This document shows, in pieces, positions 32,073-41,002 of a stretch of 64,000 bases of DNA. How positions within the stretch are numbered: position 1 is the stretch's first letter; each line of letters starts with the position of its first letter. The stretch comes from Salinirubellus salinus (lineage in GTDB: Archaea; Halobacteriota; Halobacteria; Halobacteriales; Haloarculaceae). The DNA lies in the NCBI RefSeq assembly GCF_025231485.1, contig NZ_CP104003.1, positions 3,100,001 through 3,164,000 on the forward strand, read 5' to 3'. A model generated the notes under the pieces. That model ran no database searches. It was not told the DNA's origin and saw only the letters and a list, made by a program, of their open reading frames with translations. The translations under genes were made by a program, and so were the position numbers.

Positions 32073-33299
32073 ATGTCCGACCGCGACAGCATCTTCTACC
32101 AGCTCGGTCGGATGGTCGAAGAGAGCGAGCGGCGCTCTCGCGAGCGGTCGGCCGGCCCCAGCGACGACCTCGAGGGCGACCAGTCCTCCATCGCTTCGGA
32201 GTCACAGCGCCGGTCGACCCGCAACACGGTCCTCCTCGTCCTCGCCGTCGCCACCGTCGTCGGGCTGGTCACCGGCATCGTCCAGTTGAACGTCGCCTCG
32301 GTGGTCGGCCTCGTCCTGCTGGCGCTGGCCGTCGTCACCGTCGCCGACAGCGTCGAGATCGTCCAGGCCTACGAGAAGCGCGCACTCACCGTCTTCGGCG
32401 ACATGCAGGGCCTGCTCGACCCCGGCGTCCACGTCGTCCCGCCGTTCGTCTCGAAGACCTACGTCTTCGACATGCGGACCGAGGCGATGGACGTCCCCCG
32501 GCAGGAGGCCATCACGCGGGACAACTCACCGGTCACCGCGGACGCCGTCGTCTACATCCGCGTGATGGACGCCGAGCGGGCGTTCCTCGAGGTCGACGAC
32601 TACCGGAAGGCGACGCTGAATCTCGCGCAGACGACGCTCCGTGCCGTCCTCGGTGACATGGAACTCGACGAGACGCTGTCGCGGCGCGACGAGATCAACC
32701 GCCGCATCCGGACCCAGATAGACGAACCCACGAACGAGTGGGGCGTCCGCGTCGAGAGCGTCGAGGTCCGGGAGGTCAAACCCTCGGGCGACGTGGAGGC
32801 GGCGATGGAGCAGCAGACCGCCGCCGAGCGCCGTCGCCGCGCGATGATCCTGGAGGCGCAAGGGGAACGCCGGAGCGCCATCGAGCGGGCGCAGGGTGAC
32901 AAGCAGTCGAACATCGTCCGCGCGCAGGGGGAGAAGCAGGCCCAGATTCTGGAGGCGCAGGGTGACGCCATCTCGACCGTGCTCCGGGCGCGGGCGGCCG
33001 AGTCGATGGGCGAGAAGGCGGTCATCGACAAGGGGATGGAGACGCTCTCGAAGATCGGGACCAGTCCGTCGACGACGTTCGTCCTCCCGCAGGAGCTCAC
33101 GTCGCTCGTCGGGCGCTACGGCAAGCACCTCTCGGGGAGCGACGTGGCGACCCCGGCCGAACGGGTCGAGAGCCGCGAGTTCGACGCGGAGACGCGCGAA
33201 CTGCTCGGGCTGGACGACATCGAGGAGCTGGTCGACGAGCAGCACACGGGTAACGGCCACGAGGAGGCGAAAGAGGACGCGGAGCCGGAGTCGATCTAG
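32073..33299 (+). CDS. SPFH/band-7 (stomatin-like) membrane protein
   Basis: 408 aa. Two hydrophobic stretches at about 52-70 and 76-92 anchor it; the SPFH domain (V-Q-A-Y-E-K-R-A-L-T-V-F-G, then P-P-F-V-S-K-T-Y-V-F-D-M-R-T-E) spans about 95-280. Four 11-residue A-Q-G-x repeats at about 269-312 predict a right-handed hendecad coiled coil that builds the oligomeric cage. The C-terminal 70 residues are acidic and probably disordered. Stomatins organise membrane microdomains. It often has a membrane protease partner of the NfeD type, but none is adjacent here. Confidence 0.9.
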   Translation: MSDRDSIFYQLGRMVEESERRSRERSAGPSDDLEGDQSSIASESQRRSTRNTVLLVLAVATVVGLVTGIVQLNVASVVGLVLLALAVVTVADSVEIVQAYEKRALTVFGDMQGLLDPGVHVVPPFVSKTYVFDMRTEAMDVPRQEAITRDNSPVTADAVVYIRVMDAERAFLEVDDYRKATLNLAQTTLRAVLGDMELDETLSRRDEINRRIRTQIDEPTNEWGVRVESVEVREVKPSGDVEAAMEQQTAAERRRRAMILEAQGERRSAIERAQGDKQSNIVRAQGEKQAQILEAQGDAISTVLRARAAESMGEKAVIDKGMETLSKIGTSPSTTFVLPQELTSLVGRYGKHLSGSDVATPAERVESREFDAETRELLGLDDIEELVDEQHTGNGHEEAKEDAEPESI

Positions 33300-33347
33300 G
33301 GAGACGGAGCGGCGACACCTGTGCTCACGGCCTCGTCGACCTGCCCT

Positions 33348-33944
33348 TCACGCGGAGGGCGCCCCCGATGGTGCGGGATAGTCCGTCGAGTACCCTCTGA
33401 GGCGGCCGACCGGAGCGAGGAGTTTGAACAGCAGTTTCTGCGTCGGGATGGAGGGGCGCGCCAGATAGATGAAATCCGAGTGCGTGTCGGCGAAGACTGC
33501 CATCGCCAGGAGGTTCGGCGTCCCTCTCGCGTCGGTGTTCCCCTCCTCTGCCAGTGTGGCGAGCATCCGGAGGAGTGTCGCCGCGGCCAGCGGCGGTCGT
33601 GCCTCCCACAGGACTCGCGTCTCCGTGCCTTGGACGGTCCCGTGCTCGTGGGGGACACCGGCCGGGAGTGTGACCTGTTCTCCAGGTGTGAGCGACCGCT
33701 CGACGCCGTCGACGCTGACGAGCAACGCCCCGTCGAGTACGTGGAACGTCTCGTCCTGCTGCGGGTGGACGTGTTCCACGAACCGTGTCGCGTCCGACCG
33801 ATAGCGGACCTCGGCCCGGAGAAACTCACCGTCGGCGTCCGAATCGCGCTCCAGCAATCGGAACTCCTCGCCGACGACCGGGTTGTGGATTATCTCGTAC
33901 GGCTCCTCGTCGGACAGTCGTCTCTCGGTCAGTGGGTTCGTCAT
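33348..33944 (-). CDS. Cupin domain protein
   Basis: 198 aa. The conserved cupin barrel includes H-V-H-P-Q-Q-D-E-T-F-H-V-L-D-G (cupin motif 1, with three metal-ligand His/Glu type positions) and G-E-Q-V-T-L-P-A-G-V-P-H-E-H-G (motif 2). A C-terminal part, L-L-R-M-L-A-T-L-A-E-E-G to P-V-G-R-L-R-G-Y, is helical and resembles a membrane-proximal region. The reaction is unknown: members are dioxygenases, isomerases or regulators. Start is the ATG at 33942-33944; the read-through frame upstream is not domain-like. It is divergent from the FilR1-type regulator, which may control it. Confidence 0.82.
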   Translation of the reverse strand: MTNPLTERRLSDEEPYEIIHNPVVGEEFRLLERDSDADGEFLRAEVRYRSDATRFVEHVHPQQDETFHVLDGALLVSVDGVERSLTPGEQVTLPAGVPHEHGTVQGTETRVLWEARPPLAAATLLRMLATLAEEGNTDARGTPNLLAMAVFADTHSDFIYLARPSIPTQKLLFKLLAPVGRLRGYSTDYPAPSGAPSA

Positions 33945-34182
33945 GGTCGGCCTGTACGACGTTCCATCGTCAGTACGATTGCCGCTCGACCTCGGAGCGC
34001 GTAATGATTCCTCGTGCAATCGTTGCACGGTTCGCAATCGTCTCACCGTGTGGACGGTCGCTGTTGTGACTCCGAGGGTCGCGGTACCCGTCCCTCGACG
34101 CCCCACCTGACGGGCGACCGACGGTCCCGCCTGTTGCCGTCTCTGTCAACCATGCTGGAGCTTCTCGACGAGCCGCCACAAG

Positions 34183-34214
34183 TATCATGTCTATTGTTAT
34201 CAAATAACATGATA
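34183..34214. promoter_or_regulatory. Palindromic operator candidate before the FilR1-type regulator
   Basis: TATCATGT (34183-34190) and ACATGATA (34207-34214) are perfect inverted arms, and the second arm includes the A of the start codon. Inside lies a second palindrome, TGTTAT-CAA-ATAACA (34195-34209). The stretch is AT-rich against the GC-rich flanks. It lies between the cupin and the regulator genes and is the likely binding site for the regulator itself, which would give autoregulation; this is inference from position. Confidence 0.55.
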
Positions 34215-35011
34215 TGGGCGGGCCAGTCGACGAGATCCGGTTCCTCGTGGCGTCGAAGAACCGCGTGCGGGTGCTCGAGTACCTGTCCGAGACACCGGCA
34301 GACCGTGAGGAACTCGCCGCCGAGCTCGCCGTCTCGCGACCGACGCTCAGCCGAGTCCTCACCGGCCTGGAGGAACGGCAGTGGATCTCCCAACACGGTT
34401 CGGACTGTGAGATCACGACGTCGGGAGCGTTCCTCACCGAGTCGTTCAGGGCACTCGAGGAGGCCGTCGAGACGATGCAGCGACTCGAGCCCGTCGTCGA
34501 CTCCCTGCCGATCGCGGAGTTCGACTTCGAGTTGGTCCGCCTCCGCGACGCGACGATCACGACTCCGACGCAGACCGACCCAGGTGCCCCCCTCCGGCGA
34601 GCGAGGCAGCTGATCCTCGAGGCGGACGAGTTCCACTTCCTGACGAACACCGTCGTCTCCCCCCTCGCAGAGGCGCTCCGGGAGCGAACCGTCCAGGGTG
34701 AACTCACCGTCGTGGGCGTCGTCACCGAAGAACTGCTCGACACAATCAGTGCCTCGCCGGCGTTCGGCGACCCGACCCGCGAGATGATCGAGTCGGGTGG
34801 AGCCGAGCTCTATCGCTACGACGGCAGCGTCTCGCAGACGCTGGGCGTGGCGGATGGAACAGTCGCGTCGATCACCCATGTCGACCCGGACGGATCCCAG
34901 CGTGCGCAGATCGAGACCGACGACGAACACGTGTGCACCTGGGTCAGGTCGACCATCGAGGCGTGTCGTCGTGAGTCCGAGCGAATCGACGCCGGCACCT
35001 TCTCGCAGTGA
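34214..35011 (+). CDS. Transcriptional regulator: HTH with FilR1-type middle domain
   Basis: 265 aa. N-terminal helix-turn-helix (L-E-Y-L-S-E-T-P-A-D-R-E-E-L-A-A-E-L-A-V-S-R-P-T-L-S-R-V-L-T-G-L) then the wing Q-W-I-S-Q-H. The central part (about 85-230) resembles the FilR1 middle domain found in methanogen and haloarchaeal regulators, with A-D-E-F-H-F-L-T-N-T-V-V and V-G-V-V-T-E-E-L-L. Start ATG at 34214. Its own promoter carries two overlapping palindromes. Likely a repressor or activator of itself and of the divergent cupin gene. Confidence 0.84.
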   Translation: MGGPVDEIRFLVASKNRVRVLEYLSETPADREELAAELAVSRPTLSRVLTGLEERQWISQHGSDCEITTSGAFLTESFRALEEAVETMQRLEPVVDSLPIAEFDFELVRLRDATITTPTQTDPGAPLRRARQLILEADEFHFLTNTVVSPLAEALRERTVQGELTVVGVVTEELLDTISASPAFGDPTREMIESGGAELYRYDGSVSQTLGVADGTVASITHVDPDGSQRAQIETDDEHVCTWVRSTIEACRRESERIDAGTFSQ

Positions 35012-35125
35012 CGCCGTCCCTCTCATGCGGGGTACGATACTCGAGGTGTGTACTCGTTACACGCCGTGAGAGCGTTTCAGCGGGAATCATTACCGTGTCG
35101 GCCGCGCTACTCCCGCAGTGCGCCC

Positions 35126-35434
35126 ATGCCGACCTACGAAGTAACCTACACGTTCGATGGTCACTGCCTGGGGACGCCAGCGGAGGTCATCGACCGGTCG
35201 TTCGAGACGCTGGCCGAACTGCAGGCCCGAGCGGTCGAGGTCGAACACCTCGGTGGGATCATCACGCTCGGCGCGGACGGGACGCCGTCGGGAGGCACGG
35301 CCCGGTACGCCGCGCCGACCCAGGGTCACGTCGGCTGGCTCGCCGTCTCCGCACTCCTCCCGATCGGTGGGATTCGGCGTCTCGACTCGCCGGGGAGGGC
35401 GCAGATGCGTGCCGCGGGACGAAGCCAGCCCTGA
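35126..35434 (+). CDS. Hypothetical protein (102 aa)
   Basis: 102 aa. It begins M-P-T-Y-E-V-T-Y-T-F-D-G, which matches a small beta-alpha domain, continues I-D-R-S-F-E-T-L-A-E-L-Q-A-R-A-V-E-V and has a possible short hydrophobic part V-G-W-L-A-V-S-A-L-L-P-I-G-G. The last 20 residues are basic. I do not recognise a family. Start is ATG at 35126; read-through upstream is not domain-like. A 6-bp stem with a CGC loop (35466-35480) follows in the gap up to 35548. Confidence 0.55.
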   Translation: MPTYEVTYTFDGHCLGTPAEVIDRSFETLAELQARAVEVEHLGGIITLGADGTPSGGTARYAAPTQGHVGWLAVSALLPIGGIRRLDSPGRAQMRAAGRSQP

Positions 35435-35548
35435 ACCGAGCCCACGCCCGAGGACAGGACGGACGTCGCTTCGCAAGCGAGGGACACTGACCGCTGTCTG
35501 CTCGACATCTCTCCGGGAGGGCGGCCGCTATCCCTGGGTCTGCGGGAT

Positions 35549-36541
35549 CTAGACCCACTCCACGGCGGGCGAGAGGTCGAACGGCACCGTCCCGTAGCTG
35601 TAGGCCTCGACTCGCCCGTCGGGCCGGGCGCGGTAGACGACGGTCGGCTTGTAGCCCACGTCGGGTTTCTCGCCGCGGACGGCGGCCCACTCGTCGTCGC
35701 GGAACGACGAGCAGTCGATGAACAGCGTGGTGCCGGGGTGGGCCTTGAGCTGGCCCGTCGTCTTCGCCCCGCCCGTCTCCTTCACCGCGGCGACGGCCGT
35801 GTTGGCCCGGTCGCGCTGGGTGGGCGGGAGCGGGCGGGTCACCTCGACGAGGTGCTCGCCGCCGACGCGGTAGTCGAGTGCGTGCCCGCTCCCGAGCTCG
35901 ATCTCGGGTTCGAACCGGAGGCCAGCCTCGTCGAGGATGCCGGCGGCGACGAACTCCCCGATGGTCGCGGCCATCCGCGTGAGGTCGGTACCGTGCGAGG
36001 TGCCGAGTTTCGCCGCCATCGTGTAGCGGTAGTCGTCGAGCACGCCGGTCTTCAGGAGGTCGTTCAGGTACGAGAGCGCCTCGTCGCGGGTGGCGTCGGG
36101 GAAGCCGGCGGCGTGGTCGCGGAAGAACTCCTTCGTGGAGTCCCGGCCGTCCTTGGAACACAGGACGGGGAGGAAGAACCACGTCAGGTACGCGTACTCG
36201 GTGAGCCACGGGTCGGTGGTCTCCAGCCGGGCGGTGAGTTCGCGCTCGGCCCACCGCGAGACGGCGGCGGGTGCCTCGGCGAACGTCACCTTGTTCGTCC
36301 GCCAGAGCGCCTGCGGGGTCTCGGTGTTGCCGAGCCAGTACGCCTCGCCCTCTCGCCAGCAGAACAGCGCGAGGTCGCCGTTGTGCATCTCGAGCCGGAC
36401 CGCCTCGAAGCCGGGGCAGTCGAACCACGGGTCGGTCATCCGGGCGCCGAAGCGGTCGTCGAGCGAGGAGAGCAACTGCTGGCGCACGCGGTCACGTGAC
36501 CAGTTCGAACGGGAGACGCGGAATCGGAGCGGGCCAGCCAC
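35549..36541 (-). CDS. DUF5784 family protein, nuclease-fold candidate
   Basis: 330 aa with a GTG start; the family as I recall it opens A-G-P-L-R-F-R. An alternative ATG at 36602-36604 would add 21 residues. The N-terminal two-thirds contain W-L-G-N-T-E-T-P-Q-A-L-W-R-T-N-K and D-G-R-D-S-T-K-E-F-F-R. The C-terminal third has I-E-L-G-S-G-H-A-L-D-Y-R-V, a short loop, then H-L-V-E-V-T-R-P, then a helix and T-T-L-F-I-D-C-S-S-F. This strand/strand/helix/strand order is like PD-(D/E)XK folds, with D and E in place but T instead of K. Function is unknown; the nuclease idea is speculative. Confidence 0.8.
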   Translation of the reverse strand: MAGPLRFRVSRSNWSRDRVRQQLLSSLDDRFGARMTDPWFDCPGFEAVRLEMHNGDLALFCWREGEAYWLGNTETPQALWRTNKVTFAEAPAAVSRWAERELTARLETTDPWLTEYAYLTWFFLPVLCSKDGRDSTKEFFRDHAAGFPDATRDEALSYLNDLLKTGVLDDYRYTMAAKLGTSHGTDLTRMAATIGEFVAAGILDEAGLRFEPEIELGSGHALDYRVGGEHLVEVTRPLPPTQRDRANTAVAAVKETGGAKTTGQLKAHPGTTLFIDCSSFRDDEWAAVRGEKPDVGYKPTVVYRARPDGRVEAYSYGTVPFDLSPAVEWV

Positions 36542-36663
36542 TATCCCTTCTAGGTGAACCGCTGGCTTACCGGTTCCGGCATCTGCCGGCTCCGGAGGTA
36601 TCAATAGCCGTCCATATATCCGATAACTTGATAGTCACTGTTTCACAAGGAACGTGTGTTACC

Positions 36664-36846
36664 ATGTCGATGGGTGCATACGACGAGTCGGAACACGAGA
36701 GACGCGAGGAGAAGATGAGCGAGGTCGACGCCGACGTGGACGACGACCGCGTGAACTACGAGGGGCGGGTGGAGTTCGACTCCGGCGACTCGACCGAGGC
36801 GTTGCTCGACCAGTTCAAACAGATAAAGTCCGACGCCGGCCACTGA
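36664..36846 (+). CDS. DUF5786 family small protein (60 aa)
   Basis: 60 aa, full-length for what I recognise as haloarchaeal DUF5786. It opens M-S-M-G-A-Y-D-E-S-E-H-E-R-R-E and ends in Y-E-G-R-V-E-F-D-S-G-D-S-T-E-A-L-L-D-Q-F-K-Q-I-K. It is soluble, highly charged and probably disordered until bound. TTGATAG (36628-36634) lies about 30 bases upstream. Its high conservation among haloarchaea suggests a core role, but none is known to me. Confidence 0.82.
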   Translation: MSMGAYDESEHERREEKMSEVDADVDDDRVNYEGRVEFDSGDSTEALLDQFKQIKSDAGH

Positions 36847-36855
36847 TCCGGCACC

Positions 36856-37566
36856 CTATCCGTAACGGTACGAGAGCGCGACGGCCAGCCCCGTCGCCAC
36901 CGTCACGGCCGCGACGTGCCCCACGAGCGCCGCCAGTATCACCGGCTGTTCCAGCACGAACGGGACCAGCACCACCTGCAACAACCCGAACACCATCGTC
37001 TCCAGGTCCGCCCGCCGGAACGCGCGCCGCGTCTCCGCGTCCAGCCTGAACGTCGCCGCCCGCCACACCGCCGTCACCGCCGCCCACCAGTTCGTGCCGA
37101 TGCGATAACAGACGTCCCAGAGCACGAGCAGCGTGAGGTAGACGACCAGCACCGGCGGGTCCGGGCCGAACAGTTGCTCGACGAGCGCCCCGCCCGCCCG
37201 CTGTTGCGGGTCGAACACGAACAGGTGGGTCACCAGCGCGACGTACGCCAGCACCGCGAGCACCACCTCGACGCTGGAGCCGAACAGCAGGCGCCGGTAG
37301 CTCTCGGGGACGTCGACCGACCGGGTCAGCGTGGAGATCCGGAGCATCTCGACGCTCCCGATGGCGGCGACGAACACCGCCGCCGTCCCGGCGAGCGCCG
37401 CCGCCCAGAGGTCGTAGTACCACGCCAGCGCGAGGATGCCCACCTCGAACGCGACGAGCTGGATGGCCAGCGCCAGCGGGCGCGACACCGAGATGCCCGG
37501 GAGCGCGCCGATGATGCTCTCGTACACCCAGGTCTCGCCGTACTCCGGGACGTTCGCGCTCCCCAT
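36856..37566 (-). CDS. Multi-span membrane protein in an operon with an epimerase
   Basis: 236 aa with five or six membrane helices, including L-A-L-A-I-Q-L-V-A-F-E-V-G-I-L-A-L, L-A-G-T-A-A-V-F-V-A-A-I-G, V-V-L-A-V-L-A-Y-V-A-L-V-T and the C-terminal pair. It starts at the ATG at 37564-37566, directly after the stop of the upstream epimerase gene (zero spacing), so the two form one operon. The loop between helices 2 and 3 is basic. No family is recognised. A DUF5786 gene lies convergent, nine bases away. Confidence 0.78.
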   Translation of the reverse strand: MGSANVPEYGETWVYESIIGALPGISVSRPLALAIQLVAFEVGILALAWYYDLWAAALAGTAAVFVAAIGSVEMLRISTLTRSVDVPESYRRLLFGSSVEVVLAVLAYVALVTHLFVFDPQQRAGGALVEQLFGPDPPVLVVYLTLLVLWDVCYRIGTNWWAAVTAVWRAATFRLDAETRRAFRRADLETMVFGLLQVVLVPFVLEQPVILAALVGHVAAVTVATGLAVALSYRYG

Positions 37567-38610
37567 CTACCCCAGCTCGGGTCGCTCGGAGGAAGCCGAT
37601 TCCGAGTCGGCCGCCGACTCCCCCCCCGAGCCGGTGGCCTCCTCCCCACCCTCGCTGGCCGGTTCGTCCTCGTCGAGGGGGACCCGCGCGGGCTCGTCCT
37701 CGTCGCCGGGCTCCCCGGTACGCACCCGGTCGCCGAGCGCCTCGCGGACCGCCTCGTCGAACGGCGTGCGCTCGAACGTGACGAGCTCCTCCATGCGGTG
37801 GTCGCTCACGACGACGGGGTTCTTCAGCCCCAGCACGAGCGGGATGGCGACGCTCCGGGGGACGTCGGTGACGAACCCGAGCCAGTACGAGGAGAGCCGC
37901 GGGCTCAGGACGGGGACGGGGAGGATGAACGGTTCGCTCCCCGTCAGCAGGCGCGCGGTACGCCGGATGACGTCCTCGTAGGTGAGCACGTCGGGACCGC
38001 CGATCTCGTAGGTCTCGCCACGGGTCTCCGGCACGTCCAGCACCCCGACGAGGTACTGGAGCACGTCGTCGATGGCGATGGGCTGGACCGGGGTGCGGAC
38101 CCACTTCGGGGCGACCATCACGGGGAGTTTCCTCGCCATCTGCTCGACCATGCGGAACGAGGCGCTCCCGTCGCCGACGACGATGGCCGCCCGGAGTGCG
38201 GTGAAGTCGAACGCGGCGTTCGAGAGGATGTACTCCACCTCGCGGCGCGAGCGGAGGTGTTCGGAGAGGTGGTCGCGCTCCTCGCCGAGGCCGCCGAGGT
38301 AGATGACGCGGTCGACGCCGGCGTCCTCGGCCGCCCGCGCGAAGTTGTGGGCGGCCCGACGGTCGCGCTCGGCGTAGTCCTCGCCGGCCCGCATCGAGTG
38401 GACGAGGTAGTAGACGACGTCGATGGCCTCGAGGGCGGCCTCGAACGAGCCGTGCTCCAGCAGGTCGCCGGTCTGCACCTCGACGCCGTCGGGTGCGTCG
38501 TACCCCTCGGGGTCGCGGACGAGGGTGACGACCTCGTGACCGGCCTCGAGGAGGGTGGGGACCAGTCGCCCCCCGACGAACCCGGTCGCTCCTGTGACGA
38601 GAACGCGCAT
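37567..38610 (-). CDS. NAD(P)H-binding NmrA/complex I NDUFA9-like epimerase
   Basis: 347 aa. Rossmann start V-L-V-T-G-A-T-G-F-V-G-G-R-L, then V-R-D-P-E-G and the SDR-atypical motif Y-L-V-H-S-M. There is no canonical Y-x3-K catalytic pair in the usual place, so it is likely an NmrA-like binding protein or an atypical SDR of the NDUFA9 type. The region P-V-Q-P-I-A-I-D-D-V-L-Q-Y-L is typical of those. The C-terminal 40 residues are acidic and of low complexity. First gene of a two-gene operon with a membrane protein; it could supply or sense a reduced cofactor for it. Confidence 0.85.
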   Translation of the reverse strand: MRVLVTGATGFVGGRLVPTLLEAGHEVVTLVRDPEGYDAPDGVEVQTGDLLEHGSFEAALEAIDVVYYLVHSMRAGEDYAERDRRAAHNFARAAEDAGVDRVIYLGGLGEERDHLSEHLRSRREVEYILSNAAFDFTALRAAIVVGDGSASFRMVEQMARKLPVMVAPKWVRTPVQPIAIDDVLQYLVGVLDVPETRGETYEIGGPDVLTYEDVIRRTARLLTGSEPFILPVPVLSPRLSSYWLGFVTDVPRSVAIPLVLGLKNPVVVSDHRMEELVTFERTPFDEAVREALGDRVRTGEPGDEDEPARVPLDEDEPASEGGEEATGSGGESAADSESASSERPELG

Positions 38611-38635
38611 ACCACTACGGAGGGGCGCCGACCGC

Positions 38636-39511
38636 TTAACTCTCCTCCCGACTCCCGGCCCATCCCGGCGTGGTGGGGGCGCCGTGGTCCTCCTCGACGA
38701 CGGCCCCGAGCGACGGGTCCGGGCGCTCGGTCTCGGCCCGCGCCGCCCACTCCTCGACGGCGGTACCGACCCACGAGTCGGCCGCCAGCACCGCCTCGCG
38801 AGCCCGTTCGTAGTGGTCGTCGTCAACGTCGAGGCGGCCGGGGGTGGCACCCGCGGCGACGGCGACGAACTCGGCGCGGTCCTCGTGGGTTGCCGTGCCG
38901 CGCGCGAGTCGGGCGACCCGCCCCTCGATGCGCGAGTGGTCCGGGTGGGCGAACAGGCGTCCCCCGACGGCGCTCGGCGCGAGCAGCGGTGTCGCGTCGC
39001 CGGCCGTGTCGTCCAGCAGCCGCTCGCCGCCGAACGCCCGCTCGACCCGCTCGCACTCCGTGTCGGCGTCCAGCGCGAGGTTGTCGCCGGGGTAGCGCGC
39101 ACAGGCGTCCGGGTACAGGTCGTCTCCGTGGATGCGACACTGGAGCGTGGTCGGGTCGAGGAAGACGCAGGTCGGGAGCCACGTCGGGTCGAGGCCGAAG
39201 GGGGCGACGGGCTTGGGTGGCTTGCGCAGACCGACGAAGAAGACGGGGTGACCGTCGACGGCCGCGAGCGAGTGACCGTCCACCTCGACGCTGGGGCCGC
39301 CCTCCCCCCGCCAGAGACGTGGCGTCAGCGCGTCGCCCAGCCCGTCCCGGACGAACGCCCGCACCTCGTCGCTCGAGAGCGGCACGAGGTTGTACGAGTC
39401 GTCGAGCGGCCGGTAGGGGCCACGGCGCTCGTGGTCCAGCGAGACGTCGGCGGGAGCGACCGCCCGCCAGTCGATGCAGCACCCTGCACACCCCTCGCAG
39501 TTCACCTCCAT
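38636..39511 (-). CDS. YkgJ family cysteine cluster protein
   Basis: 291 aa. N-terminal C-E-G-C-A-G-C-C-I-D-W is the YkgJ/Flagellin-N-methylase-like Cys cluster, with further cysteines L-P-T-C-V-F, T-L-Q-C-R-I-H-G and D-A-C-A-R-Y-P-G. Together these suggest a Zn or Fe-S site of eight or so cysteines. The C-terminal half is helical and acidic. Such proteins bind metal; no reaction is certain. I start at the ATG at 39509-39511 so that the cluster is near the N-terminus; a longer frame is possible but has no domain. Confidence 0.85.
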   Translation of the reverse strand: MEVNCEGCAGCCIDWRAVAPADVSLDHERRGPYRPLDDSYNLVPLSSDEVRAFVRDGLGDALTPRLWRGEGGPSVEVDGHSLAAVDGHPVFFVGLRKPPKPVAPFGLDPTWLPTCVFLDPTTLQCRIHGDDLYPDACARYPGDNLALDADTECERVERAFGGERLLDDTAGDATPLLAPSAVGGRLFAHPDHSRIEGRVARLARGTATHEDRAEFVAVAAGATPGRLDVDDDHYERAREAVLAADSWVGTAVEEWAARAETERPDPSLGAVVEEDHGAPTTPGWAGSREES

Positions 39512-39657
39512 GGTGTGTCGACTGTGAGCGAAGCGCATAACGTTCCCGCCGACCCGACGCCCGCCACCGGCCCGCCCCCGCGCCGGACGGTGTGTAGTGA
39601 TTCCTACACAAATCGAGTTCCGGGAACGCCCTTCTTCTCGGCCGTAGAACTGCCGAT

Positions 39658-40866
39658 ATGGTCTCACTGGTCCGCCGCTACTACCTCTACCGCGCCACGC
39701 TCTCCTCGGGGTTCTACATCCCGGTGTCGGTCGTCTACATGGAGTCCCGGGGGCTGGGCCTCGCGGCCATCGGCCTCGCGCAGGGGGCGTTCCTGTTCTC
39801 GATGGTCGCCTCGGAACTCCCGACGGGGTACCTCGGCGACCGGCTGGGCCGGCGTGCGGCGCTGGCGCTCGGGAACGCCGTCGTCGTCGCCGTGATGCTC
39901 GGGTTCACCGTCGCGGACTCGCCGCTCGACTTCGTCGCCGTCTACGCGTTCTGGGCCGTCGGCTGGACGTTCCGCACCGGAACCGTCGACGCGTGGCTCT
40001 ACGAACTGCTCGCTCGGCGCGACGCGGACGACGAGTACGCCCGCATCAGCGGCCGCTCGGACTCGACGGTGCTCGTCGTCTCCGCTGTCGCCGCGCTGAG
40101 TGCCGGCCTGCTCTACACCGTCGACCCGGCCGCCCCGTTCGTGGCGAACGCGGCGCTGGCGTCGCTGGGCGTCCCGCTCCTGTTCACCCTCCCAGAGACG
40201 AGTGGGAGCGAAGTTGACGCCGGTGCAGACGGCGAGCGGAGGGCGGCCGACCAACTCGGGGTGCGCGAGGCGCTGGGCGTCCTCCGGGCGCAACTCTCCC
40301 GCCCGGCCATCCGCTGGGTGGTGGTCTACGCCGCGCTGTTCAACCTCGCGTTCTCGGTGACGCGGGTGTTCGAACAGCCGGCGATGCGGGCCGTCGGCGT
40401 CCCCGTCGCCGGCCTCGGGGTGCTGTACGCGGGGTTCAAACTGGTCTCGGCGGCCGCCGCCGGGGTCGCCGGGCCGCTCGAGGACCGGCTGGGCACCCAC
40501 GGCGTCCTGTTGCTCATGGTCCCCGTCGTCGCCGTCGCCTACGCCAGTTTCGCCGTCGTGCCCCTGTTGCTCCTCCCGGCGCTGTTCGTCCGGCGCGGTC
40601 TCCAGCGCATCTCCCGCCCGGTCAGGAACGGCTACGTCAACGACCACATCTCGGGTGTCGGACGTGCGACGGTGCTCTCGGGGGTCTCGATGGCGCTCAC
40701 GCTCGTCTCCGGTACCGCGAACGTCGTCGGCGGCCGGGTGGCCGCCACCGTCGGTCCGGTGCAGTTCCTCGCCGCCACCGGCGTCGCCGTCGCCGTCCTC
40801 GCGGGACTGCTCTGGGTGGCGACGGACCCCGTCCGAGCGCCGTCGGGCGACACCGTCCCGGCGTAG
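39658..40866 (+). CDS. MFS transporter
   Basis: 402 aa, about 12 membrane helices. The MFS A-motif analogue is in the loop after helix 2: G-Y-L-G-D-R-L-G-R-R-A-A-L (G-x-x-x-D-R-x-G-R-R). The second half repeats a related loop G-P-L-E-D-R-L-G-T-H. An acidic-basic cytoplasmic loop (near 180-210) separates the halves. Substrate unknown; the type is like small drug or sugar exporters. Start ATG at 39658. Confidence 0.9.
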   Translation: MVSLVRRYYLYRATLSSGFYIPVSVVYMESRGLGLAAIGLAQGAFLFSMVASELPTGYLGDRLGRRAALALGNAVVVAVMLGFTVADSPLDFVAVYAFWAVGWTFRTGTVDAWLYELLARRDADDEYARISGRSDSTVLVVSAVAALSAGLLYTVDPAAPFVANAALASLGVPLLFTLPETSGSEVDAGADGERRAADQLGVREALGVLRAQLSRPAIRWVVVYAALFNLAFSVTRVFEQPAMRAVGVPVAGLGVLYAGFKLVSAAAAGVAGPLEDRLGTHGVLLLMVPVVAVAYASFAVVPLLLLPALFVRRGLQRISRPVRNGYVNDHISGVGRATVLSGVSMALTLVSGTANVVGGRVAATVGPVQFLAATGVAVAVLAGLLWVATDPVRAPSGDTVPA

Positions 40867-41002
40867 TGAGCGATATTATTCGTGCGTAATCGAGCGAACC
40901 GCCACAGGCGTGACCGGGAACCACGCCGGCGGTTCCCCCGTGGTTTTCCGGCGTAAGATTCTTTCTGGACCCTCCGGTACTCCCGACTGTAGAGGTGTGA
41001 CG

